Shown: positions 15,237-24,540 of the stretch, piece by piece
How the letters are laid out: every line of letters begins with the position of its first letter
How positions within the stretch are numbered: position 1 is the first letter of the stretch
NCBI GenBank assembly: GCA_903934325.1
Contig: CAIZNH010000044.1
Span: forward strand, 124,001-188,000
Origin: an uncultured Alphaproteobacteria bacterium
GTDB lineage: Bacteria; Pseudomonadota; Alphaproteobacteria; Sphingomonadales; Sphingomonadaceae
Length of the DNA stretch: 64,000 bases
Direction: 5' to 3'
Program-made: the position numbers and the translations under genes
Notes under the pieces: model-generated
Told to the model about the DNA's origin: nothing
Database searches by the model: none
Seen by the model: the letters and a program-made list of their open reading frames with translations, nothing else

Positions 15237-16148
15237 TCAAGCCGCCGCCCGGCGCTTCGCCCACAGATCCCAGACGAATATCCCCACCGCCACCCAGATC
15301 AGGACGAAGCTGACCAGCTTGGCGGGGGCAAGCGGCTGGTGGAAGACGAACAGGCCGAGGAAAAACACGATCGTCGGCGAGAGATACTGGATGAACCCGA
15401 GGGTCGAATAATCCATCCGCCGCGCGGCCAGCGCGAAGAGCAGAAGCGGCACGGCGGTGACCACGCCCGAAAAGACGATCAGCAGGCTCATCCACAAGTC
15501 CTGCCCGAAGGCCGAGCCCTGCGGGCCGGCGGCGTACCACGCGGCAATCCCTCCGGCGACCGGCAGCAGGATCGCGCTCTCGATCGTCAGGCCGGGCAGC
15601 GAGCCGACCGAAACCTGCTTGCGAACAAGGCCATAGAGCGCAAAGCTGAAACCCAATGAGAGGCTGATCCACAGGCTCGTCACCGCGCCCGCCGCCAGCA
15701 GGGCGACCGCGATGGCGGCAATGCTGACTGCGAGCCACTGACGGCGCGAGAGCTTTTCGCCCAGCACCAGCGTGCCGAGCAGCACGTTGATCAGCGGGTT
15801 CAGGTAATAGCCGATGCTGGTGGCATAGACCTCGCCCGCCATGATCGCCCAGATATAGACGAACCAGTTGATCGCGATCAGCACCGAACTCGCCAGCAGC
15901 GCGATCATGCTGCGCGGTGATCGCAGCGCGCTGATCAGCTCCCCGAACTGGCGGCGAAAGGCGACGATGGCGAGGCACAGCGGCAGCGTCCAGATGATCC
16001 GCCAGCCGACGAATTCGAAGGCGGGGATGCTCTTCACCAGCATCAGGTAGAGCGGCAGGAACCCCCAGATGAGGTAGGCGCTGATCGCCGGTGCAAGGCC
16101 TGAAGGCGCAGTCTCACCGGCGGCGGAAGAGGGGGTGGAGGATGCCAT
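15237..16148 (-). CDS. rarD: EamA family transporter RarD
   Basis: A 303-residue inner-membrane protein with about ten hydrophobic helices. RarD/EamA hallmarks are AYLIWGFLPLYLMLVKSIPAFEFVGWRIIWTLP at the N terminus, NWFVYIWAIMAGEVYATSIGYYLNPL, the duplicated second half with GFIQYLSPTIVFFLGLFVF, and the end FVLIWVAVGIFVWDLW. The family is annotated as chloramphenicol-sensitivity or drug/metabolite transporters; the substrate is unknown. It is monocistronic between convergent pyrC and a divergent lipoprotein gene. Confidence 0.92.
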   Translation of the reverse strand: MASSTPSSAAGETAPSGLAPAISAYLIWGFLPLYLMLVKSIPAFEFVGWRIIWTLPLCLAIVAFRRQFGELISALRSPRSMIALLASSVLIAINWFVYIWAIMAGEVYATSIGYYLNPLINVLLGTLVLGEKLSRRQWLAVSIAAIAVALLAAGAVTSLWISLSLGFSFALYGLVRKQVSVGSLPGLTIESAILLPVAGGIAAWYAAGPQGSAFGQDLWMSLLIVFSGVVTAVPLLLFALAARRMDYSTLGFIQYLSPTIVFFLGLFVFHQPLAPAKLVSFVLIWVAVGIFVWDLWAKRRAAA

Positions 16149-16330
16149 GGAGCGCCCGCGTTAGGCTTGCCCGCTCGGCTGCGCAAGGTGCCGCCCGGAT
16201 GAACGCCGCCTTTCTGCCGCGATGGTGATTCGTTCATGTTCATGCCTTTATAAATGAACGGTATCGCGGTTCTAGGCCTTGCGCCCGTTCCCACCAAACG
16301 GTCGCCAGCGCGGGGGGCTTGCCCCTCGCG

Positions 16331-16374
16331 GAAAGCGCCTCCGGTTCCTTTTGACGGGGTCCGGAGGCGCTTTC
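16331..16374. repeat. Perfect 14-bp inverted repeat in a divergent intergenic region
   Basis: gaaagcgcctccgg (16331-16344) and ccggaggcgctttc (16361-16374) are perfect complements separated by 16 bp (ttccttttgacggggt). The repeat lies 41 bp before the lipoprotein gene at 16415. It could be an operator, an RNA hairpin in the leader, or the end of a small transcript. No T tract follows. The rest of the 16149-16414 gap shows further short self-complementary stretches but no gene. Confidence 0.6.
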
Positions 16375-16414
16375 GAACAGCGACTTCTTAACCAAGTTCG
16401 GGCAAGACGGCAGG

Positions 16415-17125
16415 ATGCGTTTTGCTGTTTGCCTCCTTTTGCCGGGTCTGCTCGCTGCCTGTTCGCAGGCCGAGGAAGCGCCCGATGTCGCCGCCGCTCT
16501 GGCGAGCGACCCGCTTGCCGCGCGCGCGCTCCACGATCCGCTGATGAGCGATCCCGATCTGTCTGCCTTGAGCGAGGCCAATGCCGCTTTCGGCTTTGCT
16601 GGCGACAGCGCGCTGCCGGTGATCCCTGCCACGCCCGAAGCCGCGCAGGCCGCGCGCGAGGCGGGACGGATCGAACTGCTCGAAGCGGGCGAGATCGCGC
16701 CGCTGCCCGATCCGGCTGGCGGCACGCCTGCCGTGCCGGGGCGCGGCGCATCGGCTGGCGAGCTGCTGGCGGCGCTGGGCGCTCCGGCCGCCTGCGGGTC
16801 TGCGCTCCAGCAGGGCTTTGCCTGGGCGGCGAGCCTTCCGCCGCCGGCCGCGATCATGCCGCAGGGCATGGCAGTGCGCGCCGCCGGCTCTCCCGCGGCC
16901 GCCTGCCAGTTGCGCCTGGTGCGCTACCACACTGCGGCTGCTGCGCCCGACGTGCTCGAATACCACTACAACCGCGCGCTGCGCGCCGGCCTTGCGGCCC
17001 AACGCAGCTCTGATGGCGGCGAGGGACTCATCGCCAAGGCTGCGGGCGGCGAGACCTTGCTGGTGAGTGTGAGACCGACCGCCAGCGGGCTCACCGAAGT
17101 CGATCTGGCCTACCGCAAGCCCTAG
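16415..17125 (+). CDS. Predicted lipoprotein of unknown function
   Basis: A 236-residue secreted protein with a lipoprotein signal (MRFAVCLLLPGLLAACSQAE, lipobox LLAAC). The mature part is Ala-rich, with an N-terminal segment carrying DPLAARALHDPLMSDPDLS and a C-terminal globular segment (LEYHYNRALRAGLAAQRS, then ETLLVSVRPTASGLTEVDLAY). That C-terminal segment looks like a small alpha/beta domain. No enzymatic motif is recognised. It converges with astD, and the two stop codons share the bases CTAG. Confidence 0.75.
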   Translation: MRFAVCLLLPGLLAACSQAEEAPDVAAALASDPLAARALHDPLMSDPDLSALSEANAAFGFAGDSALPVIPATPEAAQAAREAGRIELLEAGEIAPLPDPAGGTPAVPGRGASAGELLAALGAPAACGSALQQGFAWAASLPPPAAIMPQGMAVRAAGSPAAACQLRLVRYHTAAAAPDVLEYHYNRALRAGLAAQRSSDGGEGLIAKAAGGETLLVSVRPTASGLTEVDLAYRKP

Positions 17126-18535
17126 GGCCGCATCCCGACGCCGATGGTGGCGCGCGGCTGGTCCATCTCTGTGCTGGCGACCGGATAGGCGCAATAATCG
17201 GCCGCATAATAGGCCGCCGGGCGATGATTGCCGGACAGGCCGATGCCGCCGAAGGGCGCTTTCGAGGATGCCCCGTTGGTGGGGCTGTTCCAGTTGATGA
17301 TCCCGGCGCGGATATTGGCCCAGAACCGCCCGTAATCATCCGCGGTCCCGCCGATCAGCGAGGCTGACAGGCCGAAGCGGGTGTTGTTCGCCTCGGCAAT
17401 GGCGGCGTCGAGATCGGGTACGCGGATCACTTGCAGCACCGGACCGAACAGCTCGATATCGGGCCGGTCCGGAATGTCGGTGACATCGATGATCCCGGGG
17501 CTGAGGAAAGGCAGATCGGGCAGCGAGCGGCGCATGTGCAGCAGCGGACGGCCACCGGCCGTCATCAGGGTCAGGAAGGCTTCGGTCAGGCGGTCGGCGG
17601 TGTCATTGTCGATCACCGGACCCATGAAGGGCTGCGGCTCGCCCAGCGGATCGCCCACCATCAGCTTGCGCGCCATCGGCAGCAGCACCGCCATCAGATC
17701 ATCATAGACCGCATTCTTGACGATCAGCCGCCGCGCCGCGGTGCAGCGCTGTCCGGCGCTGGTAAAGGCGCTCTGGATGATGATCGTGGCCGCGTCGGTC
17801 AGCTTGGGAGTTTCGATCACCACCAGCGGGTTGTTGCCCCCCCATTTCCAGCGCGACGATCTTGCCCGGATTGGCGGCGAGCTTGCGGTTGATCGCGATC
17901 CCGGCATTGGCAGAACCGGTGAACAGCACCCCGTCAACGCCGGGGTGGGCGACCAGCACCTTGCCTTCCTCCGGCCCGCCGATCACCAGTTGCAGCACGT
18001 CCTCGGGCACGCCGGCGCGGTGGAACAGCGAGACCAGCGCCTCGCCCACCGCCGGGGTCTTTTCCGAAGGCTTGAACAGCACCGCATTGCCCGCAATCAG
18101 GGCAGGCACGATGTGGCCATTGGGCAGGTGCGCGGGGAAGTTGTAGGGTCCGAGCACCGCCATCACCCCGTGCGGCTTGTGGCGCACCGCCGCGCTGCTG
18201 CCGACGCCGGCATCGAGTTTCTTCTTGCCGGTGCGTTCGGCATAGGCCTGCACCGAAATATCGACCTTGTTCGCCACCGCTTCGACTTCGGTGCGCGCTT
18301 CCCACAGGGGCTTGCCCGCCTCGCGCGCGATCATTTCGGCAAAGGGTTCGGCTTCGCGGCGGACTTCATTGGCGAAGCGCCGCATCACCTCGATCCTGTC
18401 AGTCAGCGGCAGCGCCGCCCAGGCCGACCATGATCGCCGCGCGATCGAGACGGAGGCATCAACATCGCCATGCTCCCCGCGCCACAATTCCTCGCCGGTC
18501 GCAGGCTCGTAGGAGATGAGGATATTGTCGGTCAC
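17122..18535 (-). pseudogene. astD: Succinylglutamate-semialdehyde dehydrogenase, frameshifted at a C7 tract
   Basis: AstD oxidises N-succinylglutamate semialdehyde in the arginine succinyltransferase pathway. The N-terminal part (GTG start at 18535) has GPYNFPAHLPNGHIVPALIA, KPSEKTP and FTGSANAGIAIN. The C-terminal part has LVVIETPKLTDAATI, SAGQRCTAARRLIV (catalytic Cys) and APFGGIGLSGNHRP. The two are in different frames. The break is in a run of seven Cs at 17837-17843: reading six restores LEMGGNNP, the normal catalytic Glu region. The corrected product is about 470 residues, close to full length, and no other damage is seen. A sequencing or slippage error is therefore as likely as true inactivation. 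Confidence 0.85.
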
Positions 18536-18650
18536 GGTGCCTCTTTTGCCCCTTTGACAAAGCGATCCGTTGAACTGGCCGCGAGATAACCCGCCCGCAA
18601 GCCAAAAGATAGGGTCTTGGCCTGCCCATGCGCAAGCCAAGGATGAACCG

Positions 18651-20072
18651 CTATGCGAGGGCCGCGTGGCCTGCCGCCGCAGGAGGCGTGCCGTGGGCCG
18701 CGCCCATGCGCCGCAGGGCCTCCACCTTGGCGTGGAGCGGGGCCCAGTCGCCATCGCGGTCGATCGCGTCCCAGATCGCCTCGACCTCGTCGATCAGCAG
18801 CGATTGTGGGGCCTCGTCCTGCCAATAAGGATGGGTGTCGGGGGCCGGCATGTAGTCAGCCAGCGCCGCGCCGAAATCGCCTTGCGCACGCCCGCGCCCG
18901 CCACGGTGGGCGAAGAAGAAGGCATCGGGCTGGGCGCGCGCCTCGCGCATCGCTTGCTCGCAAGCCGCGACCAGCTGCGTGTCCGCCTCCAGCCCCTGCG
19001 GCTCCACCCCCAGCCGCCAGCACCAGCGGCGCGAGACCGCCTCCATGTAGAGCGGCCCGAAGCGTTCGAGCGCGGCGATCAGCGGCGCCGAATCCGCCAG
19101 CAGCCGCAGCGCGACGGCCAACTGACCGCAGTTCCAGTGCAGCGCCTCGGGCTGGCGGCCAAAGGCATAGAGGCCCGCGTGATCGAAATAGGCAGCGGTA
19201 AAGCCCGGCTCCCATTCCGGCAGCCAGCGCCACGGGCCATAGTCGAAGCTTTCGCCGGTCACGTTCATGTTGTCGGTATTGAGCACGCCGTGGACGAAGC
19301 CTGCCACCATGTAGCTGGCGGCAAGATCGGCCATGCGTTCGACCACGTTGTGCATCAGCCGCACCGCAGGCTCTTCGCGTGCCGGGGCATCGGCGGGCGG
19401 GGGCGGGCCGGGGAACTGCGTGAGGCAGTAATCCACAAGGCTTGCCATGGCGTCCGCATCCTCGATCGCGAGCAGGCGCTGGAAGGTGCCGATGCGGATG
19501 TGCGAGTGGCTGAGGCGCACCAGCACCGCAGAGCGCGTGGGGCTCGGCTCGTCATTGCGCCACAGGTTCTCGCCGGTCTCGATCACCGAGAAGGTCTTCG
19601 AGGTGTTGACGCCGAGCGCCTCGAGCATCTCGGTCGCCAGGATCTCGCGCACCGCGCCCTTCAATGTCAGCCGCCCGTCGCCCGCGCGGCTATAGGGTGT
19701 GGTGCCCGAACCCTTGGTGCCAAGGTCCATCAGGCGCCCGGCCTGCTCGCGCATCTGGGCAAACAGAAAGCCCCGCCCGTCACCGATTTCGGGATTGTAC
19801 ACGCGGAACTGGTGGCCGTGATATTTGAGCGCGAGCGGCTGGGGCAGGTTCCCGGGAAGCGGCTGAAAACGCCCGAAATGCGCCGCCCATTCGGCATCGC
19901 CCAACCCGGCCAGGCCCACGCTCGCCGCTGCCCGATCATTGCGAAACCGGATGCGGGTTTCGGGGAAGTCGGCGGCATCCACCGGGCTGGCCAGCCACGG
20001 GGCGAGGGCAAGGATGGCGGGTTCCGGATGATAGTCGCCGGACAAATCCGGGTGTTGCATGCCCAAGCTCAT
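18651..20072 (-). CDS. selO: SelO/YdiU family protein adenylyltransferase
   Basis: SelO is a pseudokinase-fold enzyme that transfers AMP to protein hydroxyl groups. The 473-residue protein has LALKYHGHQFRVYNPEIGDGRGFL, the LGTKGSGTTPYSRAGDGRLTLKGAVREI nucleotide loop, SKTFSVIETGE and the catalytic-loop-like VHGVLNTDNMNVTGESFDYGP containing the conserved N-x-D-N. The ATG at 20072 is chosen, with another at 20060. It lies upstream of astD on the same strand, 115 bp apart. The C-terminal selenocysteine of some homologues is not evident. Confidence 0.93.
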   Translation of the reverse strand: MSLGMQHPDLSGDYHPEPAILALAPWLASPVDAADFPETRIRFRNDRAAASVGLAGLGDAEWAAHFGRFQPLPGNLPQPLALKYHGHQFRVYNPEIGDGRGFLFAQMREQAGRLMDLGTKGSGTTPYSRAGDGRLTLKGAVREILATEMLEALGVNTSKTFSVIETGENLWRNDEPSPTRSAVLVRLSHSHIRIGTFQRLLAIEDADAMASLVDYCLTQFPGPPPPADAPAREEPAVRLMHNVVERMADLAASYMVAGFVHGVLNTDNMNVTGESFDYGPWRWLPEWEPGFTAAYFDHAGLYAFGRQPEALHWNCGQLAVALRLLADSAPLIAALERFGPLYMEAVSRRWCWRLGVEPQGLEADTQLVAACEQAMREARAQPDAFFFAHRGGRGRAQGDFGAALADYMPAPDTHPYWQDEAPQSLLIDEVEAIWDAIDRDGDWAPLHAKVEALRRMGAAHGTPPAAAGHAALA

Positions 20073-20171
20073 GCCGCGATAGTGGGGGCAAGCATTGCCG
20101 CGTGCAAGCCACCTTTCGCAAAGGGTGCCCTGCGCGGAGGCTGCAACCGACCAGAGGGAATATCGCCGCTC

Positions 20172-21038
20172 ATGGCTGCACATTACGAAGATCGCTTCTG
20201 GACCAGCAGCGACGGGCTATCCTTGCATTATCGCAACTATCCCGGCCCTGAAGGCAGCACTGCGCTGCCGGTGCTGTGCATGCACGGGCTGACGCGCAAC
20301 GCCCGCGATTTCGCGAGCCTTGCGGAGGATCTCGCCACCAAGCGCCGCGTGATCGTGACCGAGATGCGCGGGCGCGGCCAGTCGGACTATGCCAAGGTCT
20401 CGGATAGCTACACGCCGGCCGTCTATGTCGCCGATGTCGAGAAGCTGCTCGCAGAGTTGGGCATCACCCGCTTCATTGCGATCGGCACCTCGATGGGCGG
20501 GCTGATGACGATGCTGATGGCTGCCACCGCGCCCGGCCGCATGGCGGCGGTGGTGATGAACGATATCGGCCCCGAGGTGGAGACCGCAGGCCTGTCGCGG
20601 ATTTCGGGCTATGTCGGGCAGGGGCGGTCCTATCCGACCTGGGTCCACGCCGCGCGCGGGCTGGCCGAGGCGCATGGCGCTGCCTTCCCCGATTTCGATC
20701 TGGATCAATGGCTCGAAATGGCCAAGCGCACAATGGTGGTGACCCAGAACGGGCGCATCAGCTTCGATTATGACATGGCCATCGCAGAGCCTTTCGCAAA
20801 GCCCGGCAATGCCGCGCCGCCCGATCTGTGGCTCGCCTACGAGGCCCTGCGCGATGTGCCGATGCTGCTGGTGCGCGGCGGGCTGTCCGATCTCCTCTCC
20901 GAAGAGACGGTCAAGCAGATGGGCGTGCGCAATCCGGCGATGCGCGCGATCACCGTGCCGCGCGTGGGCCATGCCCCGACCCTCGACGAGCCCGAGGTGC
21001 GCGCCGCGATCCACGCTCTGCTGGACGGGGTGGAATGA
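20172..21038 (+). CDS. Alpha/beta hydrolase
   Basis: A 288-residue alpha/beta-fold hydrolase. The oxyanion region is VLCMHGLTRNARDFASLA, the nucleophile elbow GTSMGGLMT (Ser107), and the catalytic His lies in PRVGHAPTLDEPEV near the end. The MRGRGQSDYA segment after strand 4 is typical of the esterase/lactonase branch. The substrate is unknown. Its stop overlaps the start of the glycosyltransferase gene (ATGA), implying coupled translation. Confidence 0.88.
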   Translation: MAAHYEDRFWTSSDGLSLHYRNYPGPEGSTALPVLCMHGLTRNARDFASLAEDLATKRRVIVTEMRGRGQSDYAKVSDSYTPAVYVADVEKLLAELGITRFIAIGTSMGGLMTMLMAATAPGRMAAVVMNDIGPEVETAGLSRISGYVGQGRSYPTWVHAARGLAEAHGAAFPDFDLDQWLEMAKRTMVVTQNGRISFDYDMAIAEPFAKPGNAAPPDLWLAYEALRDVPMLLVRGGLSDLLSEETVKQMGVRNPAMRAITVPRVGHAPTLDEPEVRAAIHALLDGVE

Positions 21039-22177
21039 GCCAGAACTCCCGCGCGCCCTTGCGCGTCCTGCATTGCCATTCGACCTTTTCGGCGGGCGGC
21101 AAGGAAGTGCGCTCGGTCCGCCTGATGAACGCTTTCGGTGATGCAATGGAGCACACCATCGTTTCGGCAGAGCCCGATGCGACGGGCGCACGCAGTCTCA
21201 TTGCACCGGGCATTGCGGCGAAATTTCCGGCCGGCTTCCCCTCCTTGAAGGGCCTGCCCACGCCCGGGCGGCTGGCCGCGCTGGCCGAGGCATTGAAGCC
21301 CTATGATCTCGTCTGCACCTACAACTGGGGTGCGATGGATGTGGCGATGGCGCACACGGCCTTCGCCAAGCCCTATGGCCTGCCGCCGCTGGTGCATCAC
21401 GAGGACGGCTTCAACGAGGACGAGGCGGGCGGGCTCAAGACCCGGCGCAACCTCTATCGCCGCGCGGCTTTGCGCGGGGCTTCGCGGGTGATCGTGCCCT
21501 CGACGGGGCTGGAGCAGATTGCGCTCGGCCCCTGGGCACAGCCGCCCGAAAAGGTGCTGCGGATCGCCAACGGGATCGACACTGCCGCCTTCGCCGCCGC
21601 ACCACAGCCCGTCGCCTTGCGGGTGGTGAAGCGCCCGGGCGAACACTGGATCGGCACGCTCGCGGGTCTGCGCCCGGTCAAGCAATTGCCCTTGCTGGTG
21701 CGCGCCATCGTCGATCTGCCCGATATCTGGCACCTCGTGATCTGCGGCGAGGGGCCGGAGCGCGATGCGATCCGCGCCGCTGCCGAGGCCGCCGAGATCA
21801 GCCACCGCGTCCACCTGCCCGGCGCGATTGCCGATCCGGCGCAGGTGATTGGCCTGTTCGATATTTTCGCGCTGTCCTCGGCTTCCGAGCAGTTTCCGCT
21901 CTCCGTGGTCGAAGCGATGGCGGCGGGCCTGCCGGTGGCCGCGCCCGATGTGGGCGATATCCGGGCGATGGTGGCCGAGGAAAACCGTCCCTTCATCGCT
22001 GTACCGGACGATGCCGATGCGCTCGCCGCGATGCTGTCCGAACTGGCCGGAGACCCGCCCTTGCGTGCCCGGATCGGCGCGGCCAACCGTGCGCGGGCGC
22101 GGGCACATTATGACGCGGCGCAGATGATCGCGCTCTACCGCGCCGCCTATGCTGCTGCCATCGGCCGGCCATTCTGA
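21035..22177 (+). CDS. Glycosyltransferase family 4 protein
   Basis: A 380-residue GT-B fold glycosyltransferase. The N-terminal domain begins RVLHCHSTFSAGGKEVRSVRLM with a glycine-rich acceptor-side loop. The C-terminal nucleotide-sugar domain has GTLAGLRPVKQLPLLVRA, LVICGEGPERDAIR and the E-x7-E motif region LSSASEQFPLSVVEAMAAGLPV, all characteristic of GT4. Donor and acceptor cannot be deduced. It is an isolated glycosyltransferase, coupled to the alpha/beta hydrolase and not inside a polysaccharide cluster. Confidence 0.9.
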   Translation: MSQNSRAPLRVLHCHSTFSAGGKEVRSVRLMNAFGDAMEHTIVSAEPDATGARSLIAPGIAAKFPAGFPSLKGLPTPGRLAALAEALKPYDLVCTYNWGAMDVAMAHTAFAKPYGLPPLVHHEDGFNEDEAGGLKTRRNLYRRAALRGASRVIVPSTGLEQIALGPWAQPPEKVLRIANGIDTAAFAAAPQPVALRVVKRPGEHWIGTLAGLRPVKQLPLLVRAIVDLPDIWHLVICGEGPERDAIRAAAEAAEISHRVHLPGAIADPAQVIGLFDIFALSSASEQFPLSVVEAMAAGLPVAAPDVGDIRAMVAEENRPFIAVPDDADALAAMLSELAGDPPLRARIGAANRARARAHYDAAQMIALYRAAYAAAIGRPF

Positions 22178-22328
22178 GCCCTCCCGCGCTTCATCCCCGG
22201 TTCAAACCCGTGCGGGCACAAGCGCCAGCGCGGCATTGCGGAAGCGCGCACACCTGCCTAAAGAGCGCGGCAGTTCCGCCTGCAAAATCGGCTAGGCTTA
22301 CAGATTAACCAAGGACTCCAGTTTCCGC

Positions 22329-23114
22329 ATGGCGCGCACTCCGACCCCTTCTGCTCCGGGCACTCCGGCAATTCCCAACGAGGATGACGTCCTGATCCGC
22401 GAGATCGACGAGGCGGTGCGGCAGGACGATGCGCTCGAATTCCTGCGCAATCACGGCACCAAGCTGCTGGGCGCGATCCTTGCGCTGATCGCGGCGCTGG
22501 GCGGCTATCTGGTGTGGGATCACTATCGCCAGAAGGATCTGGAGGCGCAGTCCGAAACGCTGGTCGCCGGGCTTGATCTGGCCAAGCAGAACGATCTCAA
22601 GGGCGCGGCCGAAAAGGTGGCGCCGCTGCTCGACGCGGCATCGCCCGGCGCGCGCACGGGTGCGAGGATGCTGCAGGCTGCCGCCGCGCTCGAAGCGGGC
22701 GATGTGAACAAGGCGAGCGGGCTCTACAAGCAGGTCGCCGATGATGCCGAAGCGCCGCCGGCCCTGCGCGATCTGGCGCGCATCCGTGATGTCGCGGCGC
22801 GTTATGACACGATGAAGCCGGCCGATGTGATCGCGCGGCTCGGAGATCTGGCCAAGCCCGGCAATCCCTATTTCGGCGCGGCGGGCGAGCTGGTGGCGAT
22901 GGCCCATCTCGAAGCGGGCAACCGCGCCGAGGCGGGCAAGCTGTTTGCGGCCATGGCCAAGGACGAGGAACTGCCTGAAACCCTGCGTTCGCGCACCCGC
23001 CAGATGGCGGGCCTGCTCGGGGTGGACGCGATTGTCGATGTGAAGAAGCTGCTCGAAGACGAAGGGGTCTCGTCCGATGGCGCTGGCGAGGCCGCTCCGG
23101 CGACCGCGCAATGA
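22329..23114 (+). CDS. YfgM-like TPR membrane protein
   Basis: A 261-residue protein with a cytoplasmic N terminus (EIDEAVRQDDALEFLRNHGTK), one membrane helix (LLGAILALIAALGGYLVW) and a periplasmic helical-repeat region of TPR type (AAEKVAPLLDAASPGARTGAR, AAAALEAGDVNKASGLYKQV). This arrangement matches the YfgM/ancillary SecYEG translocon subunit family, whose gene normally sits directly before bamB, as here. The stop overlaps the first possible bamB ATG. It probably acts in the envelope protein-export and outer-membrane assembly route. Confidence 0.85.
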   Translation: MARTPTPSAPGTPAIPNEDDVLIREIDEAVRQDDALEFLRNHGTKLLGAILALIAALGGYLVWDHYRQKDLEAQSETLVAGLDLAKQNDLKGAAEKVAPLLDAASPGARTGARMLQAAAALEAGDVNKASGLYKQVADDAEAPPALRDLARIRDVAARYDTMKPADVIARLGDLAKPGNPYFGAAGELVAMAHLEAGNRAEAGKLFAAMAKDEELPETLRSRTRQMAGLLGVDAIVDVKKLLEDEGVSSDGAGEAAPATAQ

Positions 23115-23137
23115 GGGAACAGGTTGGACGGACGGGT

Positions 23138-24484
23138 ATGACACACATGAAAATCGCGCGCGCCGCGCTGCTGGCGGGATTCATCGCTGTCGGGCTGACC
23201 GGCTGCAAGGGCGGCCTGTTCGGCGGCGGGGACGAAAAGACCACGCCGACCGTGGGCAACCGCATGCCGATCCTCTCGCGCATCGAAAGCGGGGCCGAAG
23301 TCGATCCCGCGCTCGCCGGTATCACCGTGGTGCTCCCGCCGCAGCGCTCCAATGCCGAATGGTCGCAGGCTGGCGGTTCGGCCAGCAAGTCCTACGGCCA
23401 CCTCGCACTGGCGGAGACGCCCACGCAGGTCTGGACCGCGCAGATCGCCGGTTCGAGCAACCGCGCGCGGCTCGCCGCATCGCCGGTGGTGGGTGGTAAC
23501 AAGCTTTTCGTCGAGGGCACCGACGGCGTGATCATCGCCTACGACAAGGCCACCGGCGCCAAATTGTGGACCCGCGCCGACGCGGAAATGACCAAGGATC
23601 AGGAGCCGTCGGAATTTGGCGGCGGGGTCAGCTACGAAGCGGGCAAGGTCTACGCCACCAATGGCGTGGGCGAGGTCAAGGCGCTCGATGCCGAGACCGG
23701 CGAGGTGCTGTGGAAGGTCAAGCCGGCAGGCCCGCTGCGCGGATCGCCGACGATCGCCTTCGGGCAGCTGTTCGTGATGACGCAGGACAACCAGATCATC
23801 GCGCTCAACATCGCCGATGGCTCGCCGGTGTGGGACGAAAGCGGTTCGACCACGCAGTCGGGCGTGTTCGGCGTCGCTGCGCCCGCTGCCGGGCAGGGCA
23901 CGGTGATCGCGGGCTATTCGAGCGGCGAGCTGTCGGCCTATCGCTACGAGAACGGCCGCACCCTGTGGTCGGACGCTCTGGCGCGCACCAACATCTCGAC
24001 CACCGTGGGCTCGATCACCGATATCGACGCCGATCCGATCATCGATTCGGGCCGCGTCTATGCGCTCGGGCAGGGCGGGCGCATGGCCGCCTACGAACTG
24101 CTCACCGGCCAGCGCATCTGGGAATTGAACCTTGCGGGCATTTCCACCCCGGCGATCGCGGGCGAGTGGATCTTCACCCTCACCGATGATGCCCGCCTGC
24201 TGGCAATCGCCCGCTCCACGGGCCGCGTACGCTGGATCACCCAGCTGCGCCGCTACAAGGACGAGGAAGACAAGAAGGGCCCGATCTTCTGGACCGGCCC
24301 GGTGCTTGCCGGCGGCCAGCTGTGGGTCGCGAGCTCGCGGGGCGAGGTGTGGAAGGTCAGCGCGGGCGAGGGCTCGGCGCAGTTCTTCGCCGATCTCGGC
24401 CAGCCCGTCAGCCTCGCGCCGGTGGTGGCCGAGGGGCATCTCTACATCCTTGACGACAGCGGCAAGATCCACGCTTGGAAGTAG
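23138..24484 (+). CDS. bamB: Outer membrane protein assembly factor BamB
   Basis: BamB is the beta-propeller lipoprotein of the BAM complex that inserts outer-membrane proteins. The sequence has a lipoprotein signal (AALLAGFIAVGLTGCKGG, lipobox LTGC) and repeated PQQ-like propeller blades. Examples are GVIIAYDKATGAKLWTR, GEVKALDAETGEVLWKVK, QIIALNIADGSPVWDE and RLLAIARSTGRVRWIT, ending KIHAWK. Three in-frame ATGs exist (23111, 23138, 23147). The latter two give a more normal signal peptide, while 23111 overlaps the yfgM stop. The der GTPase gene that often follows bamB is not present here. Confidence 0.93.
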   Translation: MTHMKIARAALLAGFIAVGLTGCKGGLFGGGDEKTTPTVGNRMPILSRIESGAEVDPALAGITVVLPPQRSNAEWSQAGGSASKSYGHLALAETPTQVWTAQIAGSSNRARLAASPVVGGNKLFVEGTDGVIIAYDKATGAKLWTRADAEMTKDQEPSEFGGGVSYEAGKVYATNGVGEVKALDAETGEVLWKVKPAGPLRGSPTIAFGQLFVMTQDNQIIALNIADGSPVWDESGSTTQSGVFGVAAPAAGQGTVIAGYSSGELSAYRYENGRTLWSDALARTNISTTVGSITDIDADPIIDSGRVYALGQGGRMAAYELLTGQRIWELNLAGISTPAIAGEWIFTLTDDARLLAIARSTGRVRWITQLRRYKDEEDKKGPIFWTGPVLAGGQLWVASSRGEVWKVSAGEGSAQFFADLGQPVSLAPVVAEGHLYILDDSGKIHAWK

Positions 24485-24540
24485 GCCGAGGGCCGCGTTT
24501 CAGCAGGGCGTTAACCCTTTTGCGCTAGGGCGGGCGGGTG

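Noticed and set aside
16220..16305. A tRNA-like 3' end (ggttctagg followed by cgttcccacca) and the inverted cgttcat/atgaacg.
   Set aside because: No 5' acceptor strand matches, the T-stem is mismatched and spacing to the acceptor is wrong, so no cloverleaf or tmRNA piece can be supported.
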